NCBI GenBank assembly: GCA_014885115.2
Contig: WKLE02001702.1
Location: 1 to 11,550, forward strand
Direction: 5' to 3'
Source of the DNA: Asterionellopsis glacialis
Taxonomy: Eukaryota; Bacillariophyta; Plagiogrammaphyceae; Rhaphoneidales; Asterionellopsidaceae
Length of the DNA: 11,550 bases
Shown here: piece by piece, positions 1 through 6,837 of the stretch
Numbering within the stretch: the first letter of the stretch is position 1
Layout: each line of letters starts with the position of its first letter
The notes under the pieces: model-generated
The model's database searches: none
What the model was told of the DNA's origin: nothing
The model's input: only the letters and a program-made list of their open reading frames with translations
Made by a program: the position numbers and the translations under genes

Positions 1-16
1 CTCTCCATCAACCAAC

Positions 17-87
17 TTTTGGTTCCAATTGGAACCAAAAAGTCATCTGCATTCGGCTTCTGCAGTCACATGCTTTGCTAAAGCATG
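17..87. repeat. Cluster of three inverted repeats
   Basis: Three hairpin-forming sequences follow one another. Positions 17-40 are a perfect 24-bp palindrome with half-site TTTTGGTTCCAA and no spacer. Positions 47-65 have arms CTGCA/TGCAG around a 9-base loop. Positions 69-87 have 8-base arms CATGCTTT/AAAGCATG around the loop GCT. Such clusters occur at ends of non-autonomous DNA transposons or at terminators, but no element boundary is seen. The function is unknown. Confidence 0.6.
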
Positions 88-259
88 CACCTGCCCCCCC
101 TACTACCCTCCTTGAGTCTTGTTCCATGTTTATTTTGTTGTGAAACCATCGATAACAACGGCACTGGCATTGATGTCAAACACGGGTTTGTCTGATTGTG
201 GAGCGTCGATTTTTAGCAAGCCAGCAAAAAAAAGACAGCTACGCATGAAAAATCTTGGA

Positions 260-451
260 TTAAAGTTCGTTTGGGTCTGGCCCTGGTATTTTTGATACTG
301 GAGATTCCAAATCTGAGGCCAGAAATGGACATTTCAGTACAAAACAAATTGTAGCTTGAAAACCTGGATTAATTAAGGACAGGGCCTTAATTAAGTCCAA
401 TTGGCGTGTAGACACTAGGAGCCAGTTCTGCTCCATCAGCAATGGTGGCAT
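260..451 (-). other. Unrecognised 63-aa open frame, weak
   Basis: A minus-strand frame starts with ATG at 451-449 and gives 63 residues (MPPLLMEQNW...GPDPNEL). I recognise no domain. Neighbouring frames of the same strand also read as protein-like (for example KPVFDINASAVVIDGF near 135-180), which fits an old gene or element broken by indels. The ATG lies directly after a TTTAG that could serve as a splice acceptor. It may equally be chance, since the frame is short and has no homologue I know. Confidence 0.15.
369..394. repeat. Inverted repeat, 10-bp arms
   Basis: TTAATTAAGG and CCTTAATTAA face each other across the six bases ACAGGG. The arms match perfectly. Each arm contains the self-complementary TTAATTAA, so this could be two copies of one palindromic site as well as a hairpin. 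It lies inside the weak coding-like stretch on the minus strand. No role can be assigned. Confidence 0.55.
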
Positions 452-516
452 CTAAACCATAGGTAATGAATTATATATCAAGAAGGAATGGTAAATCTTC
501 TTTTTATCTTCATCTC

Positions 517-687
517 TCACTTGGGCAACTCCAAGAAGATTGTTTTGTTTAGAAGTTTTCCTGTAGATAGTGATGCTCTAACATCCGCAGCAGAAAAGCC
601 ATTTTCAAGCTGTTTTGGGTTCAACTGCTGGAGTAATTGCTGTTCACAGAGGGATGTGTTCTGTTTATCTTTTTCAGTGTGCGACAT
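517..687 (-). CDS. Possible first exon of an unrecognised protein
   Basis: From an ATG at 687-685 the minus strand encodes 56 residues, hydrophilic and Gln/Lys/Leu-rich, beginning MSHTEKDKQN and ending IFLELPK, then TGA. The composition looks like real protein (a helical CEQQLLQQLNPKQLENG stretch) rather than noise, but I recognise no family. At the end the sequence reads CCCAA/GTGAGAG, a fair splice donor, and TTTAG near 452-456 could be an acceptor. However, the simple splice I tested runs into a stop. The start codon lies inside the target duplication of the LTR inserted at 690, so an LTR sits directly upstream of this ATG. It could be a broken host gene, a piece of another element, or chance. 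Confidence 0.25.
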   Translation of the reverse strand: MSHTEKDKQNTSLCEQQLLQQLNPKQLENGFSAADVRASLSTGKLLNKTIFLELPK

Positions 688-689
688 TG
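685..689. repeat. Target site duplication, left copy (CATTG)
   Basis: CATTG directly precedes the TG that opens the LTR and recurs directly after its closing CA at 1218-1222. Five bases is the usual duplication length for Ty3/gypsy and Copia integrases. Confidence 0.75.
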
Positions 690-697
690 TGCAGTAG

Positions 698-715
698 GCG
701 AGTCGCGAGACTCGC
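698..715. repeat. Hairpin near the LTR 5' end with GCGA loop
   Basis: GCGAGTC and GACTCGC form a perfect 7-bp stem closed by GCGA, a GNRA-type tetraloop if transcribed. It starts 9 bases inside the LTR. The same hairpin is present intact at 11520-11537. In the old copy (about 3639-3656) it has been lost, mainly by C-to-T and G-to-A changes at CpG sites. A structural or protein-binding role near the LTR end is possible but inferred. Confidence 0.6.
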
Positions 716-746
716 GCGATATGTCAATCAACCGTAGTACAGACGG

Positions 747-848
747 ACCGTGATGCGATGACGTCACGGACCGGACAGACATGATGACGTGATGACGTCA
801 TCATACAGACAGACGAGATGACGTGATGACGTCATTGAGCAGACAGAC
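747..848 (+). repeat. Three 34-bp tandem units in LTR U3
   Basis: The units are 747-780, 781-814 and 815-848, each exactly 34 bases. The second and third are close copies; the first is more diverged. All end in (G/A)CAGAC or CAGACAGAC, and each contains one perfect TGACGTCA in register (759, 793, 827). The second and third units also hold a TGACGTGA eight bases upstream (785, 819). Tandem duplication of short enhancer-like units is typical of LTR U3 regions. Confidence 0.8.
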
Positions 849-913
849 GCAAACGCGCAGTGATGCACGATGCTATGGCAAACGCTGACGTCACGACAAG
901 AACGCTGACATCA
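759..913. promoter_or_regulatory. Array of CRE-type bZIP sites (TGACGTCA)
   Basis: Perfect palindromes TGACGTCA lie at 759-766, 793-800, 827-834 and 886-893. Related TGACGTGA sites lie at 785-792 and 819-826, and a TGACATCA at 906-913. TGACGTCA is the classical cAMP-response element bound by bZIP factors. In diatoms, TGACGT-containing elements are known from the CO2-responsive carbonic anhydrase promoter and from aureochrome binding. Their density in the 5' part of an LTR suggests an enhancer for element transcription. Binding is inferred; the sites themselves are seen directly. Confidence 0.65.
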
Positions 914-920
914 CAAACGA
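881..920 (+). repeat. Two 20-bp tandem units with CRE-like sites
   Basis: Positions 881-900 and 901-920 are direct copies beginning AACGCTGAC(G/A)TCAC. The first keeps TGACGTCA and the second has TGACATCA, a single change at the CpG. This is a second tandem family in the same LTR, separate from the 34-bp units. Confidence 0.65.
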
Positions 921-980
921 AGCGTGCCGAAATCCACTCCGCAGCAGAACACAGTGACGCGCCTGACATGGAGCGTTCCG

Positions 981-987
981 ATTGGCT
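981..987 (-). promoter_or_regulatory. Inverted CCAAT box in the LTR
   Basis: ATTGGCT is the reverse complement of AGCCAAT, the NF-Y type CCAAT core. It survives unchanged in the old LTR copy at 3863-3869, followed in both copies by a similar (T/G)...GGGAGTT(C/T)GGTTCACATG block. Survival in a copy that has lost most other sites is suggestive, but the site contains no CpG and so would decay more slowly anyway. Confidence 0.4.
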
Positions 988-1125
988 GGCTCGGGGAGTT
1001 CGGTTCACATGTTAAAACTGAAGTCCGTTGGATCCAAACTCTAAGTAGATCCGCCGTAGGATCCCGTACTGTTTTTGAGTCACGAAGACGTAATTGGTGA
1101 ATTGTCGGGTATTTTACTTAAACTC

Positions 1126-1174
1126 TAAAATAGCTTATAATTTATTCACTCCAACAAAATCTACTTCCTTTTCC
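1126..1174 (+). promoter_or_regulatory. Conserved 3' block of the LTR (AT-rich core)
   Basis: TAAAATAGCTTATAATTTATTCACTCC and the bases after it match 4009-4056 in the old copy with few differences, the best-conserved part of the two LTRs. It holds TATA-like sequence (TTATAATTTA) and could be the core promoter or R/polyadenylation region. Transcription start and end cannot be placed from sequence alone. Confidence 0.4.
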
Positions 1175-1217
1175 AATCATTTTCCATCACTTTTCAAATT
1201 TGTTGCAGCATAGTGCA

Positions 1218-1222
1218 CATTG
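1218..1222. repeat. Target site duplication, right copy (CATTG)
   Basis: The right-hand partner of the CATTG at 685-689 directly follows the closing TGCA of the LTR. Confidence 0.75.
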
Positions 1223-2383
1223 TCAAATGGCTAATATAATCCTTTGAATTGGAGTAAAAAGGCTTATGTAATTTTTGGAAACAACATGTAATGAAATGCA
1301 GACAACATCAGTTGAAAATTCTCAAATTTTGGAAATATTTTGATAATGGACAACAGACAAAACAGAAAATGTCATACATACCATTCTCTGTTCAAGGAAG
1401 ATTGTTATTTCATGGAAATGGTGTGGTAAATGTCAATATAATTTAGGCAGACTATAATCAAAATGAATGGAAAGGATTTTAGCAGTAATCAAGTGATTTG
1501 TCAGGTGTTGACAAGCATTTACTATCATACTTTGATTGTTATTGTTCTCCTTGTCAGAGACAATGTTCCATTGTCATGACACAAAGTTGATGACAATTTA
1601 CAAAAAATGATAAAAAAGTAAGGAAATAGTGGGTGAGTATCTATGTACATTGTAAAAAAAGTGAAGATGTATCCAATAAACAAAATTGAATGCAAAGATT
1701 GCCTGTTTAGAAAAATGTCTAATCTAAAAAAGTGTATCGTGGATTTCCTGGGAAATTGATGCTACACTTGTATAGAAAGTCAGTGGGGAGGACAGCTGTA
1801 GTTATTTAAAATCAAGAAAAGAGTTTCTGGTGAGAAAACAGGGGTATGCATGTTGTATTGTTGAAAGATTGATGTAAATATTTCCAAAAAAATTCTTGGA
1901 CAAAGTGAGGAAGATAAGTTTTTGGGAAGGAAAGTGTTTATTTGGTAGTTAGCGTAAAAAATTATCATTGGAATCCTGTTATCAATGGCATTAAAATACT
2001 ACATGTGTAAGTGGAGACAGGTCAGTGATATTTACTTATGGTGAGACAATGCATGTACAGGAATAAATTTTTTTTGAAATGCATACTGGCAGTCAATGGT
2101 GGACCAAGGAGGAGTTGCTAACACCACTATGATCAAATCAAGATTTTAGAGGTTTGCCAGAGAAGAACTTTTCAAGAAGATGAAATGATTTATGAACAAA
2201 CACAAAGAGACTGTCAATGGAAAGGCAGTAAAGTTTGTTATGGATGGATTGAACATTAAAGAAAATGATAGGCACAGCTTTTGGCATGAAAACGTGCAGA
2301 AGAGCTTTGAATATCAAGAGAAACAATGCTAACATGGAAGTAAAATGTAGTTTTAAAAGTAAGTATGAGGTCAAATAACAAAA
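1223..2383. other. AT-rich stretch without a supportable gene
   Basis: This is about 1.2 kb of AT-rich sequence with few CpGs and stops in all frames. Between 2101 and 2330 the plus strand reads in short protein-like pieces (for example MNKHKETVNGKAVKFVMDGL near 2190-2250) broken by TAG and TGA. They could be an older coding remnant, possibly of the element whose RNase H follows, but I cannot name it. Confidence 0.4.
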
Positions 2384-3343
2384 ATTGAACGCTTCCAGGG
2401 GATTGTAGGCAAATGCAGACATGCCATGAACATCTTGCCCTCTGTCAGAGGCTTGTACACTCAGCAGGTACTCCACGTGAAATTGGCCTTGGCAAACATT
2501 CCAAAGTGCAAGCAAACTTGCTTGATCTTGGTATACTAATTATCAATGGATCAGGTGGAATATGGTTCTCTGAAGCCCATCCAATGACCTCATTGGTGTA
2601 GAACATACCATTTCCCACATCCATAAAAAAAGAACTCAACACAGATGAGAACCCTGAAGGCACTCTTATTGATGCAGATCTGGAATTGGTGGGAGTACTC
2701 CTACAGTACTGTGTACTTGAAGCAAATGTGGATGTCTGACACTGCTTGGTGGCCACATTCTGTGACAATACTCTGTCAGTAGCCTGGATTGACTGGATGG
2801 CATTGGGAGCATCCTCAACAGTCTCAGGCTGCCTGCTACGTGGACAGGCTGTGTGACAAAAGATCTTGCTCACCTCCATTGGTGACAGGTGCCATTCCTG
2901 GAGAATAAAATGCAATGGCAGACTTTGCTTCACGCTCATTCACATCCTGTTCACAATTTTTGCAAACTTGTAACTAAACATTTCCTCTCCCTTCACAGAA
3001 CAACTCTTGGCAAACTGTGCTCCCTATTCAAAAGATGGCATCCAACATTGTCTCCAAATTGCTAGGTGCCAGATTGCCATAGCAATGTTGGATGACAAAC
3101 CTCAAGCAAACCACTGGCAGAGTTGGCTCAAACACTGCAGTGACTGCCAAGCTGACAGATACATGTCCCAATATCCCAAGTGCTATCAACACAAGCTCCT
3201 TCTGTCCTTTGCTGTCTGGCTCCTGGAAGGTTTTGCTGGAAAAGGAGAAAAAGTTGGTGCTCAGTCAGATACAACAGGACTCTGGAATGTTGGCCAGACC
3301 ACAGTTCTGGCAACATCCCTGGATCCTAGAAGATCCTATGTGA
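2384..3343 (+). pseudogene. Decayed reverse transcriptase end and RNase H of a retroelement
   Basis: The frame at 2384 reads IERFQGIVGKCRHAMNILPS, which resembles the conserved 'RF..(L/I)VGKLRHA...LP..RGL' segment joining reverse transcriptase to RNase H. After a frameshift, 2413-2870 gives an RNase H fold: INGSGGIWFS at 2542-2571 (the first catalytic Asp appears changed to Asn), DADLELVGVLLQ with the Glu at 2683-2685, and FCDNTLSVAW with Asp at 2764-2766. After a second frameshift comes MADFASRSF, with the last Asp at 2921-2923, then TFPLP and SWQTV typical of the tail that follows. In-frame stops lie at 2599 (TAG) and at two TGA codons. The pattern resembles RNase H domains of algal and oomycete retroelements. 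Whether the element was Ty3-like or DIRS-like is not resolved, since no integrase or tyrosine recombinase is seen. Confidence 0.65.
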
Positions 3344-3626
3344 TAAAAAAAATGATCTCCCTATTTCCCAGCAAATAGTCAAAATCCTGTACCTAAACCA
3401 AAGCTAGCTCTACCCATTCATGCCATTCAAACAACACATAACAAATATGCAGCAGAATCATTGCATTGATTTCAAGTCATAAGTGACTTGATCATAATTG
3501 TATTCTTCTTTTTGTTGTGTATTGGGGAGTATACTTTTCCCAAATGCAACCACTAAATAGGTAATGTCCAATTCCAACTTAAAAACATCACCTTCCTCAA
3601 GAACACTCAAGTACTATCTCTCACTG
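3344..3626. other. Spacer without a gene
   Basis: About 280 bases between the RNase H remnant and the old LTR. Frames are short and I see no domain, tRNA or clear repeat. The left element may continue here in unrecognisable form, since frame 1 still reads DPRRSYVIKKMISLFPSK up to 3378. Confidence 0.4.
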
Positions 3627-3630
3627 CTCC

Positions 3631-4090
3631 TGCAGTAGGCAAGTCATGTGCAAGACATAACACACATACATGATGTCAATCAACCATAGTACAGATGGAC
3701 TGTGACACAATGATGTCACAGGCAAAGCATGTGTGGTGCCTTTACATCAGCATGACTCCAGTCATGATGGGTTGCATCAGAGTGCGATGATGTTCCATCA
3801 CTCTGTAGCAGTGAAAGTACAACTCTAGTTGTGACACCAAAAAGGTGATCTGGTGGGTACTCATTGGCTGCCTTAGGGAGTTTGGTTCACATGAATGAAC
3901 CAAACCCTGCCAGACACAAACTCTGAGTAGACTGCTTGTAGGATCCTGTACATAAAGTGGGTGTCAAAGACCAACCGGTGAATTGGCAAGTGTTTTTTTA
4001 GTCCTAGATAAAATAGCACATAATTTATTCACTCCAACAAACTCTACTCCCTTTTCATAATTGTTGTCAGCATAAAGCATAGTGTTAACA
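3631..4090 (+). mobile_element. Old CpG-depleted LTR of the same family
   Basis: It begins TGCAGTAGGCAAGTC and aligns along its length with the LTR at 690-1217. Shared blocks are TGATGTCAATCAACC(A)TAGTACAGA, ATTGGCTG, GGTTCACATG, GTAGGATCC(T/C)GTAC, and the AT-rich block 4009-4056. Most differences in the 5' part are CG to TG or CA, and only about two CpGs remain by eye. The CRE palindromes have become TGATGTCA (3711-3718) or are gone. The 3' end is uncertain. I place it at TTAACA (4090), because CTCC then flanks both sides (3627-3630 and 4091-4094). It lies in front of a plus-strand Ty3/gypsy body, so it is most simply that element's 5' LTR. Confidence 0.75.
3880..3905. repeat. 10-bp inverted repeat in the old LTR
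   Basis: GTTTGGTTCA and TGAACCAAAC are perfect inverse copies around CATGAA. The young LTR has the left arm nearly intact (GTTCGGTTCA) but lacks the right arm. The hairpin is therefore specific to this copy, either a local duplication or an ancestral feature lost in the young family. Confidence 0.5.
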
Positions 4091-4157
4091 CTCCACACAA
4101 AAAGTGGTAAGTATTCAATATTTACAATTTCTACTTAATCAACTCACAATTAAGGTC
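4091..4157 (+). other. Leader between LTR and Gag, primer site unclear
   Basis: A short AT-rich stretch joins the old LTR to the first Gag ATG. A primer binding site should lie directly after the LTR and begin TGG. TGGTAAGTATTC at 4105-4116 is the only TGG-led candidate, but it lies about 14 bases in and I cannot match it to a tRNA. Decay or a wrong LTR end could explain this. Confidence 0.25.
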
Positions 4158-5000
4158 ATGGTCCCTAACCAAGGCAATAGTTGGAGCTACCCCTCACCTC
4201 CTATCCCACTTGAGATTTTGGAAGAACAGAACCTGGTTAAGGTGGAGTATGCTAAAAATCAGTCTGTCATCTAATCACAGAGATCAAAACTCCAAGGAGA
4301 AATTCACTATGGAGTTCCTATACTTCAAACAAGGGTCCCTGAGGGAACTACTGGATTGATTCAGCAATCTAGATCAAGTGATTTGCAGACAGCGCATTAC
4401 TACTGGACCAGCGCATTACTCAATGGCTTATGCTTTCCTATTCTGTAAAGGTCTGTGGGTGTTTAATGCAGCAGCTACCAAACATGGAAATAAAACAGTG
4501 GAACACTTTAAGCTGGTCAGTGAAGACCTTGAGAAGCATTTTTTCTTACTTAAGGTGCTCATGAAGCAGGAATGCCATATGCACAGGTTCCTCAGGAAGT
4601 CACACAAGCACACATCCAAAGAGTACCAGGCTGCTCTGCACACAATCAATGACTACTTAGAGAATTCCCAGGAGCAAACAAAAACTCCAAGCTTTCTATC
4701 AAGGAACTACTTGAGATTCTTGAGTTTGGAATCCTTGCTACTTGGAGCAAGGACATGACACACTAAGGAGTCAACCCTCAGGAATGTATGGAAGTTATGA
4801 ATGCAATACATGATCTGTCAGGCCCTAAGCCTAAGGAAAAACTGGCCTGCAAGGACAAACCTAACAATCCATCTAACGGCCAGAATGATACGGACCATAA
4901 GCCAAACAAAGGTAAATGTAAGTACTGTAAGATCCACAAGAACACTTCTCATGATACCAGCAAATATTGTGCCTTGAACAAGTACATCAAGGAACAATAG
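4158..5000 (+). pseudogene. Ty3/gypsy Gag, broken
   Basis: The likely original start is ATG at 4158 (MVPNQGNSW), but this frame stops at 4272. The longest intact piece is 4378-4755. It reads TGPAHYSMAYAFLF, VFNAAATKHGNKTVEHFKL and FLRKSHKHTSKEYQAALHTI, resembling the helical capsid part of chromist Ty3/gypsy Gags. The frame then shifts. The sequence after about 4700 continues in the frame of 4788-5000, which carries the nucleocapsid-like end: a Lys/Pro-rich linker and a metal-binding motif C-x2-H-x4-H-x5-C at 4926-4970 instead of the usual CCHC knuckle. The protein would have packaged element RNA in cytoplasmic particles. Several stops and frameshifts make it non-functional. CpGs are nearly absent. 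Confidence 0.75.
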
Positions 5001-5800
5001 AAAGATGGCAAGAAGGAGTAACCTAAGTACAAGCACCAGCAGTTCAATAAGTATGGCAAATGGAAAACAGGAGCTGAATGTCATTGCCAGCCAAGTTAAG
5101 AACTTACTAACTAAAGACTTGTTCAGTAAGAAAAAGCATAAGCAGAAAGCCTCTAGCTTGGATTCTAAGTCCAATGATAGCAATGTCAAAAACACAACAA
5201 TTTCAACGTCAAAACCTCAAATATTGACAATGCAGAGGAATGAGATAATACCCCTATAGTAAATAAAGTAGAAAAGATTTATATGACTACTCTACAACTA
5301 AACACCTTTCCTGTCATACTTCTAAAGATTTACATAGTCCTAGGAAAAGGCCTAAAACCAGGCATACCCATCTGGTTATGGTCACCCTAATGCTAGTACG
5401 TAAAGGATGTAGGCAGAAAACAACGCCACTTCAGCCACCATAGTAAATAAGAAATGTACTGAGAAGCTCAAGTGCAAACCTGTACCCAGGATATTATGGA
5501 AGACTAAGGGTGGGAATTTTTTTCAACCAATCAAAAGATCTGTGCAATATTCAAATTGCCAGAATCCAATGACTGTAAGGCCATTGAATGGGAATGTCAT
5601 GTTGATGAGACCAAAGGTTCACAGTCCTACAATATGATAAATGGCTGTGAGTATTTAGAAGAACTAGGTATGGTGCTCAACTATGAACAGTGCATAATGA
5701 CTTGGGATGACTCTGACGTCCCAATGAAATTGACTGATTATGAGATCAAGGAATCATACAGTATGCTACCAGTACTCACCAAACCTAAGCAAGTACAAGA
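5001..5800 (+). pseudogene. Gag end and protease region of the Ty3/gypsy element, broken
   Basis: Between Gag and reverse transcriptase all three frames carry pieces. 5005-5256 gives a Ser/Lys-rich open stretch of 83 residues that may be a frame artefact. 5470-5510 reads KLKCKPVPRILWKTKGGNFF, and 5556 onward reads IEWECHVDETKGSQSYNMIN then GCEYLEELGM. The NMI-x-G-x-x-(Y)-L-x-x-LG part matches the conserved C-terminal segment of Ty3/gypsy aspartic proteases. I could not find the catalytic D-(S/T)-G, which should lie upstream near 5380-5430 where the frame is destroyed. It is inactive as it stands. Calling it a protease depends on its position and on the tail motif. Confidence 0.55.
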
Positions 5801-6837
5801 CACTACAGATTGCATGAACAGGATACTAGCTGCAGTGTACAACAAGGCAGACTTGGACAAAGTAATCAACATGTGCTGGTATCTGCCCCCCCAAGGACAG
5901 AAAAGCCCTAAATGCACTACTTAAGAAATATGAACCTCTGTTCAACAGTACCCTGGTCATGTGGAACATTGACCCAGTGAGTATAGAAAGTAAAGAATGC
6001 TCAAAACCATATCATGGTAAAGCCTACCCAGTACCACACATGTATGATAGACTACTTAGAGAAGAAGTAGAGCAACTAGTATACATAGGCATGCTAACAG
6101 GTTGGAATGTGTGGCACCCAGTTTTCCACGACCTAAGAAAAACAATACTATTAGGTTTATTTCTGATTTCTGGAAACTCAACAAATGTATATTCCGGAAT
6201 TTCTTATGAAACTTACAGGTTTTTCATATGCTTTGTTTCTAGAAATATGGGTTACTATTACATATGACTAGATGCAGATGCTAGTAAATTATGTACCATT
6301 ATCCTACCATGTGGAAAGTATGAAAATCTATGCTTACCTATTGGTTTCACCAGTTCAGCAGACATCTTCCAGGAGAAAATGAGGGAACAGATGTGCAGAC
6401 TAGAGCTTGTACATGTGTACATCAATGATTTACTGCTCCTTACAATTGACAGTTTTAAAGATCATCTAAGTAAAATGGACTTGGTACTACAAGGACTACT
6501 ACAGGAAGCAGGACTTGAGGTCAATGTGGAGAAATCCTTTTTTGGATGAACTGAAATGGATTATCTTGGCTTCCACATCTGTTGTAAAGGTATAAGGCCT
6601 CTTAATCACAAGGTCTCTGCCATATTAAACATTGAACCCCCTACTACTACTAAGAAAATACAATCCTTTGTAGGGATGGTGAATTACTATAAGCAAATGT
6701 GGATACACAGATTCCATATACTAACTCCCTTAACAAAACTTCAAGGAAAAGGGGTTAAGTTCAAATGGGATAGAGAGCAACAAATAGCCTTGGATACCAT
6801 TAAGAATATAATAGCCAAAGAAGTAATACTGTTCTAA
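5801..6837 (+). pseudogene. Ty3/gypsy reverse transcriptase, broken
   Basis: The start reads CMNRILAAVYNKADLDKVIN, then a frameshift at a run of seven C (5886-5892), then LKKYEPLFNSTL and KPYHGKAYPVPHMYDRLLRE, the N-terminal block of the domain. The RFISDF-x-KLNK block is at about 6148-6187 in another frame. MGYYYI is at 6247-6264, LPCGKYENLCLPIGFTSSAD at about 6305-6364 and VYINDLLLL at about 6415-6441. The last is the catalytic YxDD box with its first Asp read as Asn (GAT to AAT). 6556-6837 gives the thumb/connection: MDYLGFHI, GIRPLNHKVSAI, FVGMVNYYKQMW and FKWDREQQIALDTIK. It copied element RNA into DNA. The mutated box, frameshifts and a stop at 6265 show it is dead. Confidence 0.85.

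Larger units (their letters stand above)
690..1217 (+). mobile_element. Solo LTR of a Ty3/gypsy-type retrotransposon, young copy
   Basis: This 528-bp block begins TGCAGTAGGCG and ends AGTGCA, so it has the TG...CA ends of an LTR. It is flanked by the 5-bp repeat CATTG. Both ends carry the duplication and no internal region lies within, so it is a solo LTR left by recombination between two LTRs. The first 39 bases are identical to those at 11512-11550. A diverged relative lies at 3631-4090, in front of a Ty3/gypsy Gag-Pol body, which is what ties this LTR to that superfamily. It is rich in CpG, unlike the old copy, and carries TGACGTCA repeats and an inverted CCAAT box. Orientation is plus, the same as the other two copies. 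Confidence 0.85.

Noticed and set aside
747..848. CRISPR-like array from regularly spaced repeats
   Set aside because: The 34-bp units are contiguous with no unique spacers, and they lie inside an LTR with target duplications.
2138..2515. 125-residue minus-strand frame with hydrophobic stretches
   Set aside because: Its right part overlaps the plus-strand reverse transcriptase/RNase H motifs. The hydrophobicity follows from A-rich sense sequence.
2445..2939. 164-residue minus-strand open frame
   Set aside because: It lies antisense to the RNase H remnant, which has recognisable catalytic motifs on the plus strand. The minus reading has no domain and is best explained as a shadow.
4818..5195. 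125-residue minus-strand frame rich in Leu and Phe, looking like a membrane protein
   Set aside because: It is the reverse complement of the Lys-rich Gag tail. Antisense of Lys/Asn codons yields Phe/Leu/Val, so the hydrophobic look is a composition artefact.
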